Notes: generated by a model not told the origin, from the letters alone. Positions 20,352 through 29,587 are shown, counted from the stretch's first letter. The stretch is 64,000 bases of DNA from Saccharopolyspora spinosa NRRL 18395 (GCF_000194155.1 NZ_GL877878.1:3112851-3176850); one strand, 5' to 3'. Made by a program: numbers and translations.

Positions 20352-21392
20352 ATGACACGTAAGCCCGGCGTAGCATTGGCCAAACAGGATCCCAATCAGC
20401 TCACGGCAGTTATTATCGAAGATGACAAACGCATCCATGTGACCTGGGAGGTCGACGACGGCAACTGGCAGCCGGATTACCCCTTCGGAGATCCTGTATT
20501 CTCCGCCCCTCCCGACATAGCAATGGATAGACAGAATGACGATCAACTTACGGCCGCAGCTGGAGGCAAGAACGGTCAGCTTTACGTAGCCTGGGTGGAA
20601 AAGAACGGTACGTGGCATGGGCCTGATCCACAAGGTACCGCAGGTGTGCTGCCACCTAATGGGGCACCGGTCGCCCTCGGCAAACTGCGCGACGGGCAAG
20701 TGGCGGCAGTGGCCATCGGCCATGACAAACGCATGTGTGTGGCCTGGGAGACCGAGGACGGCTGGCAAGGCCCGGTCCCCTTTGGTGACGCAGTCTTCAG
20801 CGAAGGTTCGCCAGTCGGAATCGCCAGGCAGAGCTGGACAAACCAGGCGACAGCTCTGGCCGTAGGAGAAGACGGACGCATGTGGTTCGCATTGGAACCC
20901 GCCAAAGGGTCCTCGTCCTGGGACGGGCCATATGCGTTCGGAGATAACAACACCCTGGCCGTGGGGTCAGGCGTAGCGGTTAAAGAACGGAACGACAAAA
21001 AATTGACGGCCCTCGCGGTAGGACAAGACGGGCGCATGTACTACACATGGGAAACCGATAACAAGACCTGGCAGAAACCAGTCGTAGCCTTCGGACACGA
21101 GAAACAGTTTCCCACAAACGCGGGAGTCGCTGCGGAAAATCAGAGCCCCCAGCAGCTCACAGCCGTGGCTATCGGGAACGACGGGAAAATGTATTACGCA
21201 TGGCAAGTCGGCGACGATCCCTGGCAGGGGCCAGTAGCTTTGGGAGGCGCCCTTTTTGAACCCGGATCCGGCATAGGACTGGCTTGGCAAAACGAGAAAC
21301 AACTCACCGCGATGGCGATGGGCAAGGACGGCCATCTGTACGTGGCCTGGGAGACGAACAACGGACCCTGGCAGGGGCCAAAACGCATCTAA
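20352..21392 (+). CDS. Seven-repeat beta-propeller, PLL/fucolectin-like protein
   Basis: 346 residues, ATG 20352 with GGGGAGG seven bases upstream. The whole protein consists of seven tandem repeats of about 47-50 residues, each with the pattern QLTAVAIGxDGRMYxxWE...WQGPxxFG. One repeat starts roughly at each of residues 5, 53, 103, 152, 204, 254 and 302. Seven units predict a closed seven-bladed propeller, as in Photorhabdus PLL-type and tectonin-like lectins, which bind fucose or O-methylated sugars between blades. No signal peptide, so it is cytosolic or leaves by another route. The gene stands alone, with a strong terminator after it. Its codon use contains more A/T-ending codons than its neighbours, which hints at horizontal transfer. 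The ligand cannot be predicted. Confidence 0.8.
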   Translation: MTRKPGVALAKQDPNQLTAVIIEDDKRIHVTWEVDDGNWQPDYPFGDPVFSAPPDIAMDRQNDDQLTAAAGGKNGQLYVAWVEKNGTWHGPDPQGTAGVLPPNGAPVALGKLRDGQVAAVAIGHDKRMCVAWETEDGWQGPVPFGDAVFSEGSPVGIARQSWTNQATALAVGEDGRMWFALEPAKGSSSWDGPYAFGDNNTLAVGSGVAVKERNDKKLTALAVGQDGRMYYTWETDNKTWQKPVVAFGHEKQFPTNAGVAAENQSPQQLTAVAIGNDGKMYYAWQVGDDPWQGPVALGGALFEPGSGIGLAWQNEKQLTAMAMGKDGHLYVAWETNNGPWQGPKRI

Positions 21393-21399
21393 TCTGGAA

Positions 21400-21443
21400 T
21401 GGCACCGGCCGCCAGCTGACCAGGAAGCGGGCGGCCGGTGCCA
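21400..21443 (+). terminator. Strong hairpin terminator after the lectin-like gene
   Basis: A perfect 14-bp inverted repeat, TGGCACCGGCCGCC (21400-21413) and GGCGGCCGGTGCCA (21430-21443), with a 16-base loop, lies 8 bases after the stop codon. There is no U-tract, which is common in actinomycetes. Confidence 0.85.
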
Positions 21444-21650
21444 CCCGCCTGGGGAAGGGCGTCGGCCTGCCAGCAGCCATGCACTCGTCCACATCGGACA
21501 ATCGGCGCTGGCGTTTCTTCACGATCTGAGGCTCGAAGGCGCTTTCCCGGACCCGTCATGACTCTTCCGCAGACTCACGTGTTGGGGTCCAGTATCTTGA
21601 CGAATCCGGGGGCGTCGCCGCGAGGGGAACAGTCGGTGCGGCCCTCGCGA

Positions 21651-21835
21651 TCATAGGTGGGTCATGAACGGGGAGTGGGCGATGAAGCGGATCTCGAGCT
21701 CGCCCAACTGGCCGGCCTTCTTGGTCAGCGCGCGGCCCTCCGGGTATCCGATGAGCGCGCGCATGCGGGTACGGTCGATCGGCGCGTAGCGGTCGGCCGC
21801 GGTTTGCTGGGCCAGGTCCGTGGCGAATGCTGCTT
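21651..21835 (-). pseudogene. PPOX-type flavoprotein, N-terminal fragment
   Basis: The last ~60 residues of this frame (RMRALIGYPEGRALTKK ... IRFIAHSPF) look like the N-terminal segment of pyridoxamine-5'-phosphate-oxidase-like FMN proteins (typically LRELYGxPxxRAxxK ... CRxFIAxSPF). It stops abruptly after SPFMTHL at 21651. Only this stub remains. Confidence 0.4.
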
Positions 21836-21891
21836 CGGCGGTACTTATTGCTGCCTTCCGTGATGCGCATAGCCGTACGCGACAGGCCGGA

Positions 21892-22345
21892 CTAGACGTC
21901 GAGAACCAAATCCTCGTTGCTAGCACGCGAAACGCACACCTACATGACGTCGGTGCGTTGTCGTGCCGGGCCCGAGAGGATGTCGTCGGTGTGCTCGGGA
22001 ACGCCTTCGAGCACACCGACCTCACACGTGCCGCAGAGTCCCGTGGCACAGTTGCTCTCGATGTTAAATGCCGGAGTCGCGCAGCGCGGCCAGGAACGAC
22101 TTCTCGGCTGGGACGTGCACGGTCTTACCCGAGCGCTTGCAGTGCAGCGTGTGCTCGTTGTTGACCAGTTTTCCCTTGTCGGTCGCCGCGAAACGCTCGG
22201 TGTGGACCACGACAGTCACTCGGTCGCCGTGGCGGGCGAGCAGTTCGTCGGTGACCGCCATAGTCGAGAGGCTGAGGTCACGCCGCTGGGCCCAGACCGC
22301 CTGGCCGTCGACCGGGATTCGGAAGCAGCGGTGACGGCATGTCAT
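21892..22345 (-). pseudogene. Ferredoxin-type oxidoreductase (VanB/PDR-like) C-terminus, broken
   Basis: Reads [20 protein letters not shown], then after a frame break at about 22068 [20 protein letters not shown], and finally [16 protein letters not shown]-x4-C-x2-C is the 2Fe-2S ligand motif of plant-type ferredoxin domains at the end of phthalate-dioxygenase-reductase-like proteins. Besides the frameshift there is an in-frame TAG after RTDVM. The FMN/NAD(P) domains are missing; instead the fragment abuts the end of etfA (overlap at 22342-22345). Two independent lesions argue for a true pseudogene. Confidence 0.7.
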
Positions 22346-23334
22346 CGTCCTCGGTTGATGGCATCTGTGGCGGCCGGGAGCACGGTGTGCAGGTCGCCTA
22401 CGACGCCGAAGTCGACGAGCTCGAAGATCGGCGCCTCCTCGTCCGTGTTCACCGCGACGATCGTCTTCGACGTCTGCATTCCGGCGCGGTGCTGGATCGC
22501 CCCAGAGATGCCGTTGGCGACGTACAGCTGCGGCGAGACCGTCTTGCCGGTCTGACCCACCTGGAACGAATGCGGGTACCAGCCCGAGTCCACCGCCGCA
22601 CGCGAGGCGCCGACCGCGGCACCGAGCGAGTCCGCGAACGCCTGGATCGGCTCGAAGTCGCCGCCCGTGCCACGACCACCGGAGACCACGATCGCGGCCT
22701 CGGTCAGTTCCGGACGCCCCGACGCCTTGCGCGGCTCCGCCCCGGTCACCTTTGCGCCCTTTGCGGCGTCGGAGATCGTCACCGCGAACGCCTCCTCGGC
22801 GACATCAGAACCGGCGCCGTCGACCTCCTCCGGTGTCACCGAATTCGGCTTCACGGTAATGATCGGCGTGCCCTTGGTGACCCTGGCCTGCACGACGAAA
22901 CTTCCGGCGAACACCGACTGCTTCGTGGTCGGTGTCCCGTCAGCAGCAGTGACGTCCACGGCGTCGGTGATCAGGCCGGATTCGGTCTTGACCGCGAGCC
23001 TGCCTGCGATCTCTTTGCCCCTCCCGGTCGAGACGACCAGCACGGCGGCGGGCGAGGTCTTCTCGATTAGCTGGGCGAGCACCTCTGCTTCGGGAGCCAC
23101 CAGGTAGCCGGAAACGCCCGCGTCTTCGGCTCCCTCACCAGTGGACACCGAGTAGATCTTCGCGGCGCCGTACTTTTTCAGCGTCCCGGCGACATCGGCG
23201 TCAGGAGAGCCGATCACAACGGCCGACGGATCACCGAGCCGACGGGCGATGGTGAGCAGTTCCAGCGACGGCTTGGTCACCTCCCGCACACCATCGACCT
23301 CGACGCGTTCAATGAGTACGAGTACCTCGGGCAT
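22342..23334 (-). CDS. etfA: Electron transfer flavoprotein, alpha subunit
   Basis: 330 residues, a full-length EtfA/FixB. The C-terminal FAD-binding region contains [32 protein letters not shown] and GISGAIQH, the typical EtfA signature. EtfA forms a heterodimer with EtfB, accepts electrons from FAD-linked dehydrogenases and passes them to the respiratory chain through ETF-quinone oxidoreductase. It starts 37 bases after the stop of etfB. Being at the end of a run of catabolic genes, it could accept electrons from an island dehydrogenase; alternatively this is a second copy of the housekeeping pair. Confidence 0.95.
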   Translation of the reverse strand: MPEVLVLIERVEVDGVREVTKPSLELLTIARRLGDPSAVVIGSPDADVAGTLKKYGAAKIYSVSTGEGAEDAGVSGYLVAPEAEVLAQLIEKTSPAAVLVVSTGRGKEIAGRLAVKTESGLITDAVDVTAADGTPTTKQSVFAGSFVVQARVTKGTPIITVKPNSVTPEEVDGAGSDVAEEAFAVTISDAAKGAKVTGAEPRKASGRPELTEAAIVVSGGRGTGGDFEPIQAFADSLGAAVGASRAAVDSGWYPHSFQVGQTGKTVSPQLYVANGISGAIQHRAGMQTSKTIVAVNTDEEAPIFELVDFGVVGDLHTVLPAATDAINRGR

Positions 23335-23371
23335 GTCTGATTACCTCTCAGTCGGCACTGTCAGCCGCGGG

Positions 23372-24187
23372 TCAGATGAACTTCTTCGACGCGAGAAAGT
23401 CGACCAGCGCCTTCGCGCCAGAGCCGTCTCCGTCGGTCACGATCTCGCCTGCGGTGCGCGCCGGACGGGGAATGGCCGACTCCACCACCGACCACGCAGC
23501 GCCTGAACCGACCTGGCCTGGGCCGACCCCCAGGTCGCCCAGCGACCACGTCTCCACCGGCTTCTTCTTGGCGGCCATGATCCCCTTGAACGACGGGTAG
23601 CGGACCTCGCAGGACTGGTCGGTCACGCTCAGCACCAGCGGCAGCGTGCCCTCGATGGTGTCGGTCGAGGCGTCGCCGTTGCGACGGATCCGCACGACCG
23701 CGCCGCCCTCCTTCGACGACACTGTGATCTCGGAGCCGAGCGTCACACCCGGCACACCGAGCCGCTCCGACAGCATCGCCGGGATAACACCCATGCCGCC
23801 GTCCGTCGACTCCATCCCACAGACAACCAGGTCCCAGCCAGGGCCCGCACCGAGCTTCTTGATCGCTTCGGCCAGCACCAGAGAGGTCGCCAGCGCGTCC
23901 GAGCCGGCGAGCGCGTCGTCCACGACGTGCACGCCCTTGTCGGCGCCCATCTGCAGCGCTTTGCGCACCGCGACGGTCGCCTGCTCCGGACCCATTGATA
24001 GCACCGTCACAACGGTGCTATCAGGGTCGTCTCCGGTCTCCTTGATCTGGAGCGCCTGCTCCACGGCGTACTCGTCGAGCTCCGACAGCAGCCCGTCGAC
24101 ACCAATACGGTCTACGGTGTTGTCGTCCTCAAACTTCTGGTCGGCCGCGGCGTCCGGCACGTATTTCACACACACGACAATGTTCAT
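23372..24187 (-). CDS. etfB: Electron transfer flavoprotein, beta subunit
   Basis: 271 residues from ATG 24187, preceded by GGAAGACGAA; an in-frame start at 24211 would add eight residues. Begins MNIVVCVKYVPD and contains LSELDEYAVEQAL and GMESTDGGMGVIPAMLSERL, typical of EtfB, which binds AMP and recruits dehydrogenases (recognition loop around DEYAVEQAL). Forms the heterodimer with EtfA encoded directly downstream. A perfect 11-bp hairpin (23998-24023) lies within this gene. Confidence 0.95.
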   Translation of the reverse strand: MNIVVCVKYVPDAAADQKFEDDNTVDRIGVDGLLSELDEYAVEQALQIKETGDDPDSTVVTVLSMGPEQATVAVRKALQMGADKGVHVVDDALAGSDALATSLVLAEAIKKLGAGPGWDLVVCGMESTDGGMGVIPAMLSERLGVPGVTLGSEITVSSKEGGAVVRIRRNGDASTDTIEGTLPLVLSVTDQSCEVRYPSFKGIMAAKKKPVETWSLGDLGVGPGQVGSGAAWSVVESAIPRPARTAGEIVTDGDGSGAKALVDFLASKKFI

Positions 24188-24482
24188 TTCGTCTTCCTTG
24201 CAGCTTCCCAAGCATCATTTGCGGCCACCTTCAAAAAGGTGGGGCGGGTGGTGGGTCTCCCATTCATGGCCCAATGCAGATAGGCGAGATCGACTTAGGT
24301 GTGGGAGTTGAGCGGCTCATGTCTCGCGAACGGGCCGGAGCCCTAAGCCCTAGGCCGACGCCAATCGCCGAAATTGCTGCCTGCCTGACGGCGACAAGCG
24401 AAGTGCTTTTGCGAACACCTTCGCGAACCTCGATACCCCGCTCAACGTGACACGGTCGATGTCGACCGGCTCGGTCGACGAG
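24188..24482. other. Intergenic region upstream of etfBA
   Basis: 295 bases separating etfB from the HbpS-like gene. No gene; it may contain the etfBA promoter, but I see no clear element. Confidence 0.4.
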
Positions 24483-24914
24483 TCAAGCCACCCAGGCCGC
24501 GACTGCGGCCGATGCGATCTTTTCGTCCTGCTCTGGGCGTCCGCCCGATACCCCGACGGCTCCGATCGCGGGCGCGCCTACGGGCAGCCCCCCGGCAAAC
24601 GCCACTAGCGGTCGGCCACTCAGCGCGAGATCGAGGTGGTAGAGCTCCTGACCGGGTGCGACAAGGCCGGCGATGCCACGAGTATCCGACTGCATCACCA
24701 GCGCCGTGTGGGCCTTTCCGATCGCCAGGTCGAGACTGACCAAATTCGCAGTCTCGTCACGTGCCAGGGCCAGAAGGTGTCCGCCGCGGTCGACCACCGC
24801 CACGGTCACGGCGATGCCCAAAGCGCGGGCACGCGCCATAGCTGCCGTTATCCCGCGTTGAGCACCTGCCAGGGTGGCCGTCTCGACGGTGGTCGACAGG
24901 AGATCTTCGCTCAT
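24483..24914 (-). CDS. GlcG/HbpS-family heme-binding-like protein
   Basis: 143 residues, ATG 24914. Matches the GlcG/HbpS fold: ARALGIAVTVAVVDRGGHLLALARDE, then a KAHTALVM helix and PAIGAVGVSGGRPEQDEKIA near the C-terminus, the last being the family's most conserved stretch. Family members bind heme (HbpS) or accompany glycolate, propanediol and sugar-acid catabolic genes (GlcG). No signal peptide. Its start overlaps the stop of the SDR gene by 4 bases (ATGA), so it belongs to the same operon. Its role is probably accessory to the pathway enzymes. Confidence 0.85.
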   Translation of the reverse strand: MSEDLLSTTVETATLAGAQRGITAAMARARALGIAVTVAVVDRGGHLLALARDETANLVSLDLAIGKAHTALVMQSDTRGIAGLVAPGQELYHLDLALSGRPLVAFAGGLPVGAPAIGAVGVSGGRPEQDEKIASAAVAAWVA

Positions 24915-25696
24915 CTCGCACCACCCGCGACGACGAGCGCCTCACCCGTCATGTACGACGACGCGTCCGAGGCCAGAAAGAGAACGGACTTGGCGATCTC
25001 CTCGGGCGTCGACATGCGCTGCATAGGCACGCCTGTGCGAACGACCTCGGCGAGGCGCTCGTCCCCACCCATGAAGTCGATGGCAGGTTGGTTGAACGGT
25101 GTGTCGACCCATCCCGGGCAGAGCGCGTTGACCCGGATGTTCTCGGGTGCCAGCTCGTTCGCCAACGACCTCGACAGGGCCACGATGGCGCCCTTGGACG
25201 CCGCGTAGCCGCTCTGGCCGGGGCCACCATTAAGCGCCGCAAGCGAGGCGACGTTGACGATCGCGCCCCCGCCCCGTGCTCGCAACGCAGGAACGCCGTG
25301 CTTCGCAGCCAGGTAACACGACCGCGGATTGACGCCCATCATCAGGTCCCACATGGCGTCGTCGTAGGTCTCGATGGGTCCGGACCGCTGAACCCCGGCA
25401 TTGTTGACGATCACGTCCAATCCGCCGAACTCCTGCGTGGCGTGGGCGAAGAGGGCCGCCATATCGTCCGCGTCGGCGACATTCGTGGGCTTCGCGGAGA
25501 GCGTCTCCCAGCCGAGCCCCCTAAGTCGTTCGGTGGCGTCGTGGAGGCCCGCAACATTGGAGTCCGCGAGCACCACCCGGGCGCCTTCCCCGAGGAACAG
25601 CTCGGCCACGGCATGACCGATTCCCGAAGCCGCCCCTGTGACAACGGCGACCTTGCTATCGAGCTGCATTCTCGTCGTCCCGTTCTGTTCACTCAT
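24911..25696 (-). CDS. SDR-family oxidoreductase (classical)
   Basis: About 261 residues from ATG 25696 (a TTG at 25717 is in frame but less likely). Rossmann motif TGAASGIG at residues ~16-23, NNAG at ~94, and the catalytic SGYAASKGA (Tyr-x3-Lys) at ~160. PGWVDTPF follows, as in alcohol or 3-oxoacyl-type dehydrogenases. It uses NAD(P) to oxidise or reduce a hydroxyl/keto group of an unknown substrate. It lies between the ABC ATPase and the HbpS-like gene, in what looks like one catabolic operon. Confidence 0.9.
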   Translation of the reverse strand: MSEQNGTTRMQLDSKVAVVTGAASGIGHAVAELFLGEGARVVLADSNVAGLHDATERLRGLGWETLSAKPTNVADADDMAALFAHATQEFGGLDVIVNNAGVQRSGPIETYDDAMWDLMMGVNPRSCYLAAKHGVPALRARGGGAIVNVASLAALNGGPGQSGYAASKGAIVALSRSLANELAPENIRVNALCPGWVDTPFNQPAIDFMGGDERLAEVVRTGVPMQRMSTPEEIAKSVLFLASDASSYMTGEALVVAGGAR

Positions 25697-25738
25697 GCCG
25701 TTGTCGCCTGCGTGCAACCGGTCGTCGACAGTCCGTGC

Positions 25739-26554
25739 TCATGACCTGGCCGGAAGAGCAGGGCCGCTTTCGGTGATGCTCTTGCCGGAGCCCTGCGGTC
25801 GCCCGGCTTCCTGGTCCGGGTGTCCCTCCATGAGCTGCAGCAACGTGGCCTCGCTGGTGGTCGCCGACTCCACACAGGTCGTGACCTCGCCGTGGCGCAC
25901 TACGTACACCCGCGAGCAGGTGGTCAGCACGTCCGACAACCGGTGGCTGACCAGCATCACTGCCGTTCCCTCGCCCGGAAGCCGTCTGATCAGCTCCAGC
26001 AGCGGCTGTCCGGCGCCGACGGAGAGCGCGGCGGTCGGCTCGTCCATGACGATGAGCTTGGGTTGGAACGCTGTCGCACGACAGATGGCGACCATCTGAC
26101 GCTGGCCGCCCGAAAGCGTGCTCACCGGGTCCAGCATGGAGGTCAGCTCGATGCCGAGCCTCTCCAGCAACTCGTGCGCTCCCCGGCGCATGGCCGAGTG
26201 CTTGAGTACACGGATGCCGCCCACTGACGACACGAGCTCGCGGCCGAGGTAGATGTTCTCGTAGACGTTCAGGTTGTCACAGAGCGCCAGGTCCTGGTAG
26301 ACGATCTCGATCCCGTCACGACGCGCCTGCTCGGGGCTGGTCGCCTGTCGCTCCTTGCCGGCGAACAACAGCTGACCAGCGGTGTGGCCGATACTCCCGG
26401 CGACGAGCTTCATCAGGGTGGACTTGCCAGCACCGTTGTCACCGGCGAACCCGACGATCTCCCGTTCACCGATGTGGAAAGTTGCGTTGCGGAGAGCCGT
26501 GACGTCGCCGTACTTCTTCTGCAGGTTGATGGCCTCGATAACGTTGGTGCTCAC
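25739..26554 (-). CDS. ABC transporter ATP-binding protein, sugar (FrcA-like) type
   Basis: 271 residues. Start is GTG 26554 (AAGGAGGG upstream), overlapping the permease stop by 4 bases (GTGA). Walker A GDNGAGKST, Q-loop IVYQDLALCDNLNV, signature LSGGQRQ, Walker B LIVMDEP, and the H-loop VSHRL are all present. Only one ATPase domain is present, unlike RbsA/XylG proteins, which have two; single-domain forms (FrcA type) are common in actinobacteria. With the permease and binding lipoprotein upstream it makes a CUT2-type importer. Confidence 0.93.
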   Translation of the reverse strand: MSTNVIEAINLQKKYGDVTALRNATFHIGEREIVGFAGDNGAGKSTLMKLVAGSIGHTAGQLLFAGKERQATSPEQARRDGIEIVYQDLALCDNLNVYENIYLGRELVSSVGGIRVLKHSAMRRGAHELLERLGIELTSMLDPVSTLSGGQRQMVAICRATAFQPKLIVMDEPTAALSVGAGQPLLELIRRLPGEGTAVMLVSHRLSDVLTTCSRVYVVRHGEVTTCVESATTSEATLLQLMEGHPDQEAGRPQGSGKSITESGPALPARS

Positions 26555-27759
26555 AGGAGTCCCTCCTTGCGCGTGCGACGGTCCGTGGCAACTGCCGCGA
26601 CCAGCAACAACCCTGTCGCCACGAGCTGCCAGAACGTATTGACTCCGGCGAGGCTCAGTCCGTTGGCGATGCTTCCCGTGAGGAAGGCGCCGAGCATCGT
26701 GCCACCGATGGTTCCGCGGCCGCCGAAAAGGCTCGTGCCTCCGATCACCGCGGCGCTGATGGCCGCCATCTCCATGAGCTCGGCCGTCGAGGGTGGACCC
26801 GCGTCCAGTCGCGCAGCCTGGATCAGCGCTCCGATCGACGTCAGCAGGCCGGCGACCACGAAGAGGACCACGAGGATGCGCTTCGTCTTGATGCCCGTGC
26901 GGCGAGCAGCTTCGGGGTTGCCGCCAACGGCGTAGATGTGTCGGCCGAAGCGGGTCTGACTGGCCACGAACGACGCTACGGCGACGGCCACCAGCACGAG
27001 GAGCACAGGGTAGGGGATGCCCTGATAGAGACCGAACGCCCACAGTGCCAAGAAGGCGCCCAAGCAGATCGCCACCAGGGACAGCAGTTGCGACGCACGA
27101 AATCCGCTTCTGCGCACGTCCGCGATCATGCGACGTCCGCGGTATACCAGCACGGCTGCCGCCAGGACGAAGATGAGGATCACGCTCGGCAACGGGCTGA
27201 GCCCACCGTTGCCGAGAGTGAACATCGTCGATCCGAGGCCGGAGACAGTGCTGCCGTCGGAGATCAGGTAGCCCGCGCCCCGGAGGTAGCTGAAGGCACC
27301 CAGCGTGGCGATGAACGCGGGAATACCGACCGCGGTGACCAGGACGCCGTTGACGAGTCCGGAGAAAAGGCCGATCCCGATCGCGACGGCGACCGTGACC
27401 CCGAACCCCCAGCCGTGGATGACTTCCGACTGGGCGATCATTACCGCGATCAGCGCGATCAGCGCCCCGCTCGAGAGGTCGATCTGCCGGGCGACCAGCA
27501 GCCACGTCACACCGAGGGCTACGAGCGCCGTGACGCTCACCTGCACCGACAGGTTGGTGAGGTTGCGCGGAGTTACGAAGACCCCACCGGTGACCTGCTG
27601 GAACACCACCCAGACCAGCGCGATGACCGCTACGAGGGCGAGCAGGCGCCAGGTGGTGGACTCGGCCTCGCGCGAGTACGTCAGCAACTTCCGCGGGTCC
27701 TTGCGCACCGTGACCGGTGCTCCCGCCGCGGTCGCGGGTTCGTCGACTGAGGTAGACAT
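26551..27759 (-). CDS. ABC transporter permease, CUT2 (RbsC/XylH) type
   Basis: About 402 residues from ATG 27759; GAGG sits ~10 bases upstream. Roughly ten hydrophobic segments are present. The motifs VARQIDLSSGALIALIAV and GIPAFIATLGAFSYLRG are typical of the branched BPD_transp_2 family, and AVGGNPEAARRTGIKTKR and GGTSLFGGRGTIGGTMLGA are the cytoplasmic coupling regions of ribose/xylose-type permeases. It forms the channel of the importer with the ATPase (downstream, overlapping) and the binding lipoprotein (35 bases upstream). Confidence 0.93.
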   Translation of the reverse strand: MSTSVDEPATAAGAPVTVRKDPRKLLTYSREAESTTWRLLALVAVIALVWVVFQQVTGGVFVTPRNLTNLSVQVSVTALVALGVTWLLVARQIDLSSGALIALIAVMIAQSEVIHGWGFGVTVAVAIGIGLFSGLVNGVLVTAVGIPAFIATLGAFSYLRGAGYLISDGSTVSGLGSTMFTLGNGGLSPLPSVILIFVLAAAVLVYRGRRMIADVRRSGFRASQLLSLVAICLGAFLALWAFGLYQGIPYPVLLVLVAVAVASFVASQTRFGRHIYAVGGNPEAARRTGIKTKRILVVLFVVAGLLTSIGALIQAARLDAGPPSTAELMEMAAISAAVIGGTSLFGGRGTIGGTMLGAFLTGSIANGLSLAGVNTFWQLVATGLLLVAAVATDRRTRKEGLL

Positions 27760-27794
27760 AATGGAGATCCTCAACTGTTGACTGTTGAAGTGAG

Positions 27795-28967
27795 CTACTT
27801 GACCAGTTCGGCGGCACCAGGGGGCAGCTGCGAGGCCGGGATGTTGCCGAAGGCGACCTTTGCGTCGACGTAGGCCGGCGAATACTGCTTGACGTGCTCC
27901 ACGACGTTTTCCTTCGTGATGATTCGACTGTCCATCGGGAACCACGGAACCTGGCCACCGCCCAGGTCGTAGGTTTTACCCTCGGCGATGTTCTCCCCCT
28001 TGGCCAGCTTCACGGACAGCTCAGCGGCGCGTCGGCCCATCTGGTCGTACGGGGTGAACACCGACATCTGCTGCTCGCCGAGCACGATCGCCCGGCAGGC
28101 TTCACTGGTGGCGTCCAGCCCCGAGACGAAGGCCTTCGTGGCTAACCCCTGGGCCCGCAGGGACTGAATGGCACCGCCGGCCAAGCCGTCGTTGTTGCAC
28201 AGCACCGCAACCACGTCGTTGTGCGCGGCCGTCAGCGAGTCCTCGACCTGCTTGCGCGCCGACTCGGGATCCCAACCGGCGTGGAATTTCTGGCTCACGA
28301 TTTTGACCTTGCCCGAGTCGAGGGCGGGCTTTAGCGCCTCCATGTAGCCCTGGGTGATGTCGACGGCGACCTGGTCACCCGGCTGACCTGAGCAGATGAT
28401 GAAGTTCCCGTTGAGCCCACCGAGGAACTTGTCCGCCGCCGCGACCATGTCACGGCCGGCCTGGACGTTGTCGCGCGACACATAGCCGCCGAGGTCCTTG
28501 GACGGGATGGCCTGGTTATACGCGAGGATGGGAACGTTGGCCGCCTTGGCCTTCCTTACCAGGGCTACCCCGGCCTCAGCGTCCACGGCCATCAGGCAGA
28601 GAGCGGCGATGTTCTGGCTGAGCAGGTTCGTCACGTTCTCGAGCTGCTTGTCGACGTTGCTGTCGGCCTGCTGGCTGATGACCTCATAACCCTGCGCGCT
28701 CGCCGCGTTGGTGAAGTTGGGCAGATCGACCTTGACGTACCGGGGGACGGTGAACGTGGAGAGCGCGAATCCAAGTTTCTTGGAACCATTGCCCGGCCCT
28801 GCGGCGCTCCCGAGCTGTCCGCAGCCAGCAAGCAGACCGCCGGCACCGAGCGCAGCGGCGGCGGACAGCCCGAGGAAACCACGGCGACCCAGCATGGTGC
28901 CAGTGCCGACCCCGCCGTAGCGCGTAGCCGTGGTGTCCTGAGTCGTGGTGAACAAGTGCTTACCCAT
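27795..28967 (-). CDS. Sugar-type ABC transporter substrate-binding lipoprotein
   Basis: About 390 residues from ATG 28967 (GAAAGG upstream). The N-terminus has a Tat-like RRGFLG motif followed by a hydrophobic run and the lipobox LAGC, so the protein should be exported and lipid-anchored. The mature part has the two-lobed Peripla_BP_4 pattern: LGFALSTFTVPRYVKVDLPN, then QLENVTNLLSQNIAALCL, and later AVLCNNDGLAGGAIQSLRAQG. This is the family of ribose, xylose and autoinducer-2 binding proteins. The ligand is unknown; the surrounding enzymes suggest a polyol, amino-sugar or D-amino-acid derivative. Confidence 0.93.
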   Translation of the reverse strand: MGKHLFTTTQDTTATRYGGVGTGTMLGRRGFLGLSAAAALGAGGLLAGCGQLGSAAGPGNGSKKLGFALSTFTVPRYVKVDLPNFTNAASAQGYEVISQQADSNVDKQLENVTNLLSQNIAALCLMAVDAEAGVALVRKAKAANVPILAYNQAIPSKDLGGYVSRDNVQAGRDMVAAADKFLGGLNGNFIICSGQPGDQVAVDITQGYMEALKPALDSGKVKIVSQKFHAGWDPESARKQVEDSLTAAHNDVVAVLCNNDGLAGGAIQSLRAQGLATKAFVSGLDATSEACRAIVLGEQQMSVFTPYDQMGRRAAELSVKLAKGENIAEGKTYDLGGGQVPWFPMDSRIITKENVVEHVKQYSPAYVDAKVAFGNIPASQLPPGAAELVK

Positions 28968-29119
28968 GAAGCGTGCCTTTCGGGATAAAAGTGCGGCAGT
29001 TTGGGGATGTTGTCGAGACTCCGTGGAGCCACGAGACCGAGGAAGCCGCGCCGCACACCTACGTCGGCGCGATGGGTGCACACACTCGAACGACCTGTCG
29101 GACAAGTGCAGCGTGTTGC

Positions 29120-29587
29120 CTAGCCCGTGGATGTGGGCCGGAACCGTGGGCCGCGTTCAGCGACGCGCATCAACATGTCTAGGTACTGCCCGGTGTCATC
29201 GGCCAAAGTCTGCGCCTCCTGGCCGGGGTAGCCAATCGTCTTCTTGACGACCGGCGACATGAGGTACGCGCCAGCGACGAGCTTGCCGAAGGAGTCGAAG
29301 TCAGGCGCCGAGTCCCGCGCAAGGTCCGCGAGAGCCTGCTCAGGATTCGAGCCGAGGAGCTCATCGTCCACCCGGTCCAGGATTCTGCACAACGGCTCGG
29401 CGAGATCCGGGCGGTAGGCCAGGGCCTGCGCGAGTCGTTCGTCGTCGAGCACGACCGACGAGCCCGAGGGGAACGAGCCGTTCGCCGGAATCATCACGTC
29501 GACCAGGTCCCGCAGACGCTTCTCCTGGTCGGCTGAGAGGGGAACAATCTCTGGGCGTGCTACGTGGAGCTCGAACCACTCGGTCAT
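29120..29587 (-). CDS. GMC oxidoreductase small subunit (gluconate 2-dehydrogenase subunit 3 type)
   Basis: 155 residues, ATG 29587. It has PLSADQEKRLRDLVDVMIPANG near the N-terminus, GKLVAGAYLMSPVVKKTIGYPGQ at about residue 110, and a short tail; this is the small-subunit family that accompanies GMC flavoproteins (Gluconate_2-dh3). Members serve as chaperone or electron-transfer partner of the large subunit. There is no Tat signal at the N-terminus, although many homologues have one. Its start overlaps the GMC stop by 4 bases. Confidence 0.85.
   Translation of the reverse strand: MTEWFELHVARPEIVPLSADQEKRLRDLVDVMIPANGSFPSGSSVVLDDERLAQALAYRPDLAEPLCRILDRVDDELLGSNPEQALADLARDSAPDFDSFGKLVAGAYLMSPVVKKTIGYPGQEAQTLADDTGQYLDMLMRVAERGPRFRPTSTG

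Noticed and set aside
26555..27958. N-terminal extension of the ABC ATPase frame (739 codons in total)
   Set aside because: The extension is a shadow of the permease gene; the ATPase starts at GTG 26554 with its own ribosome site.
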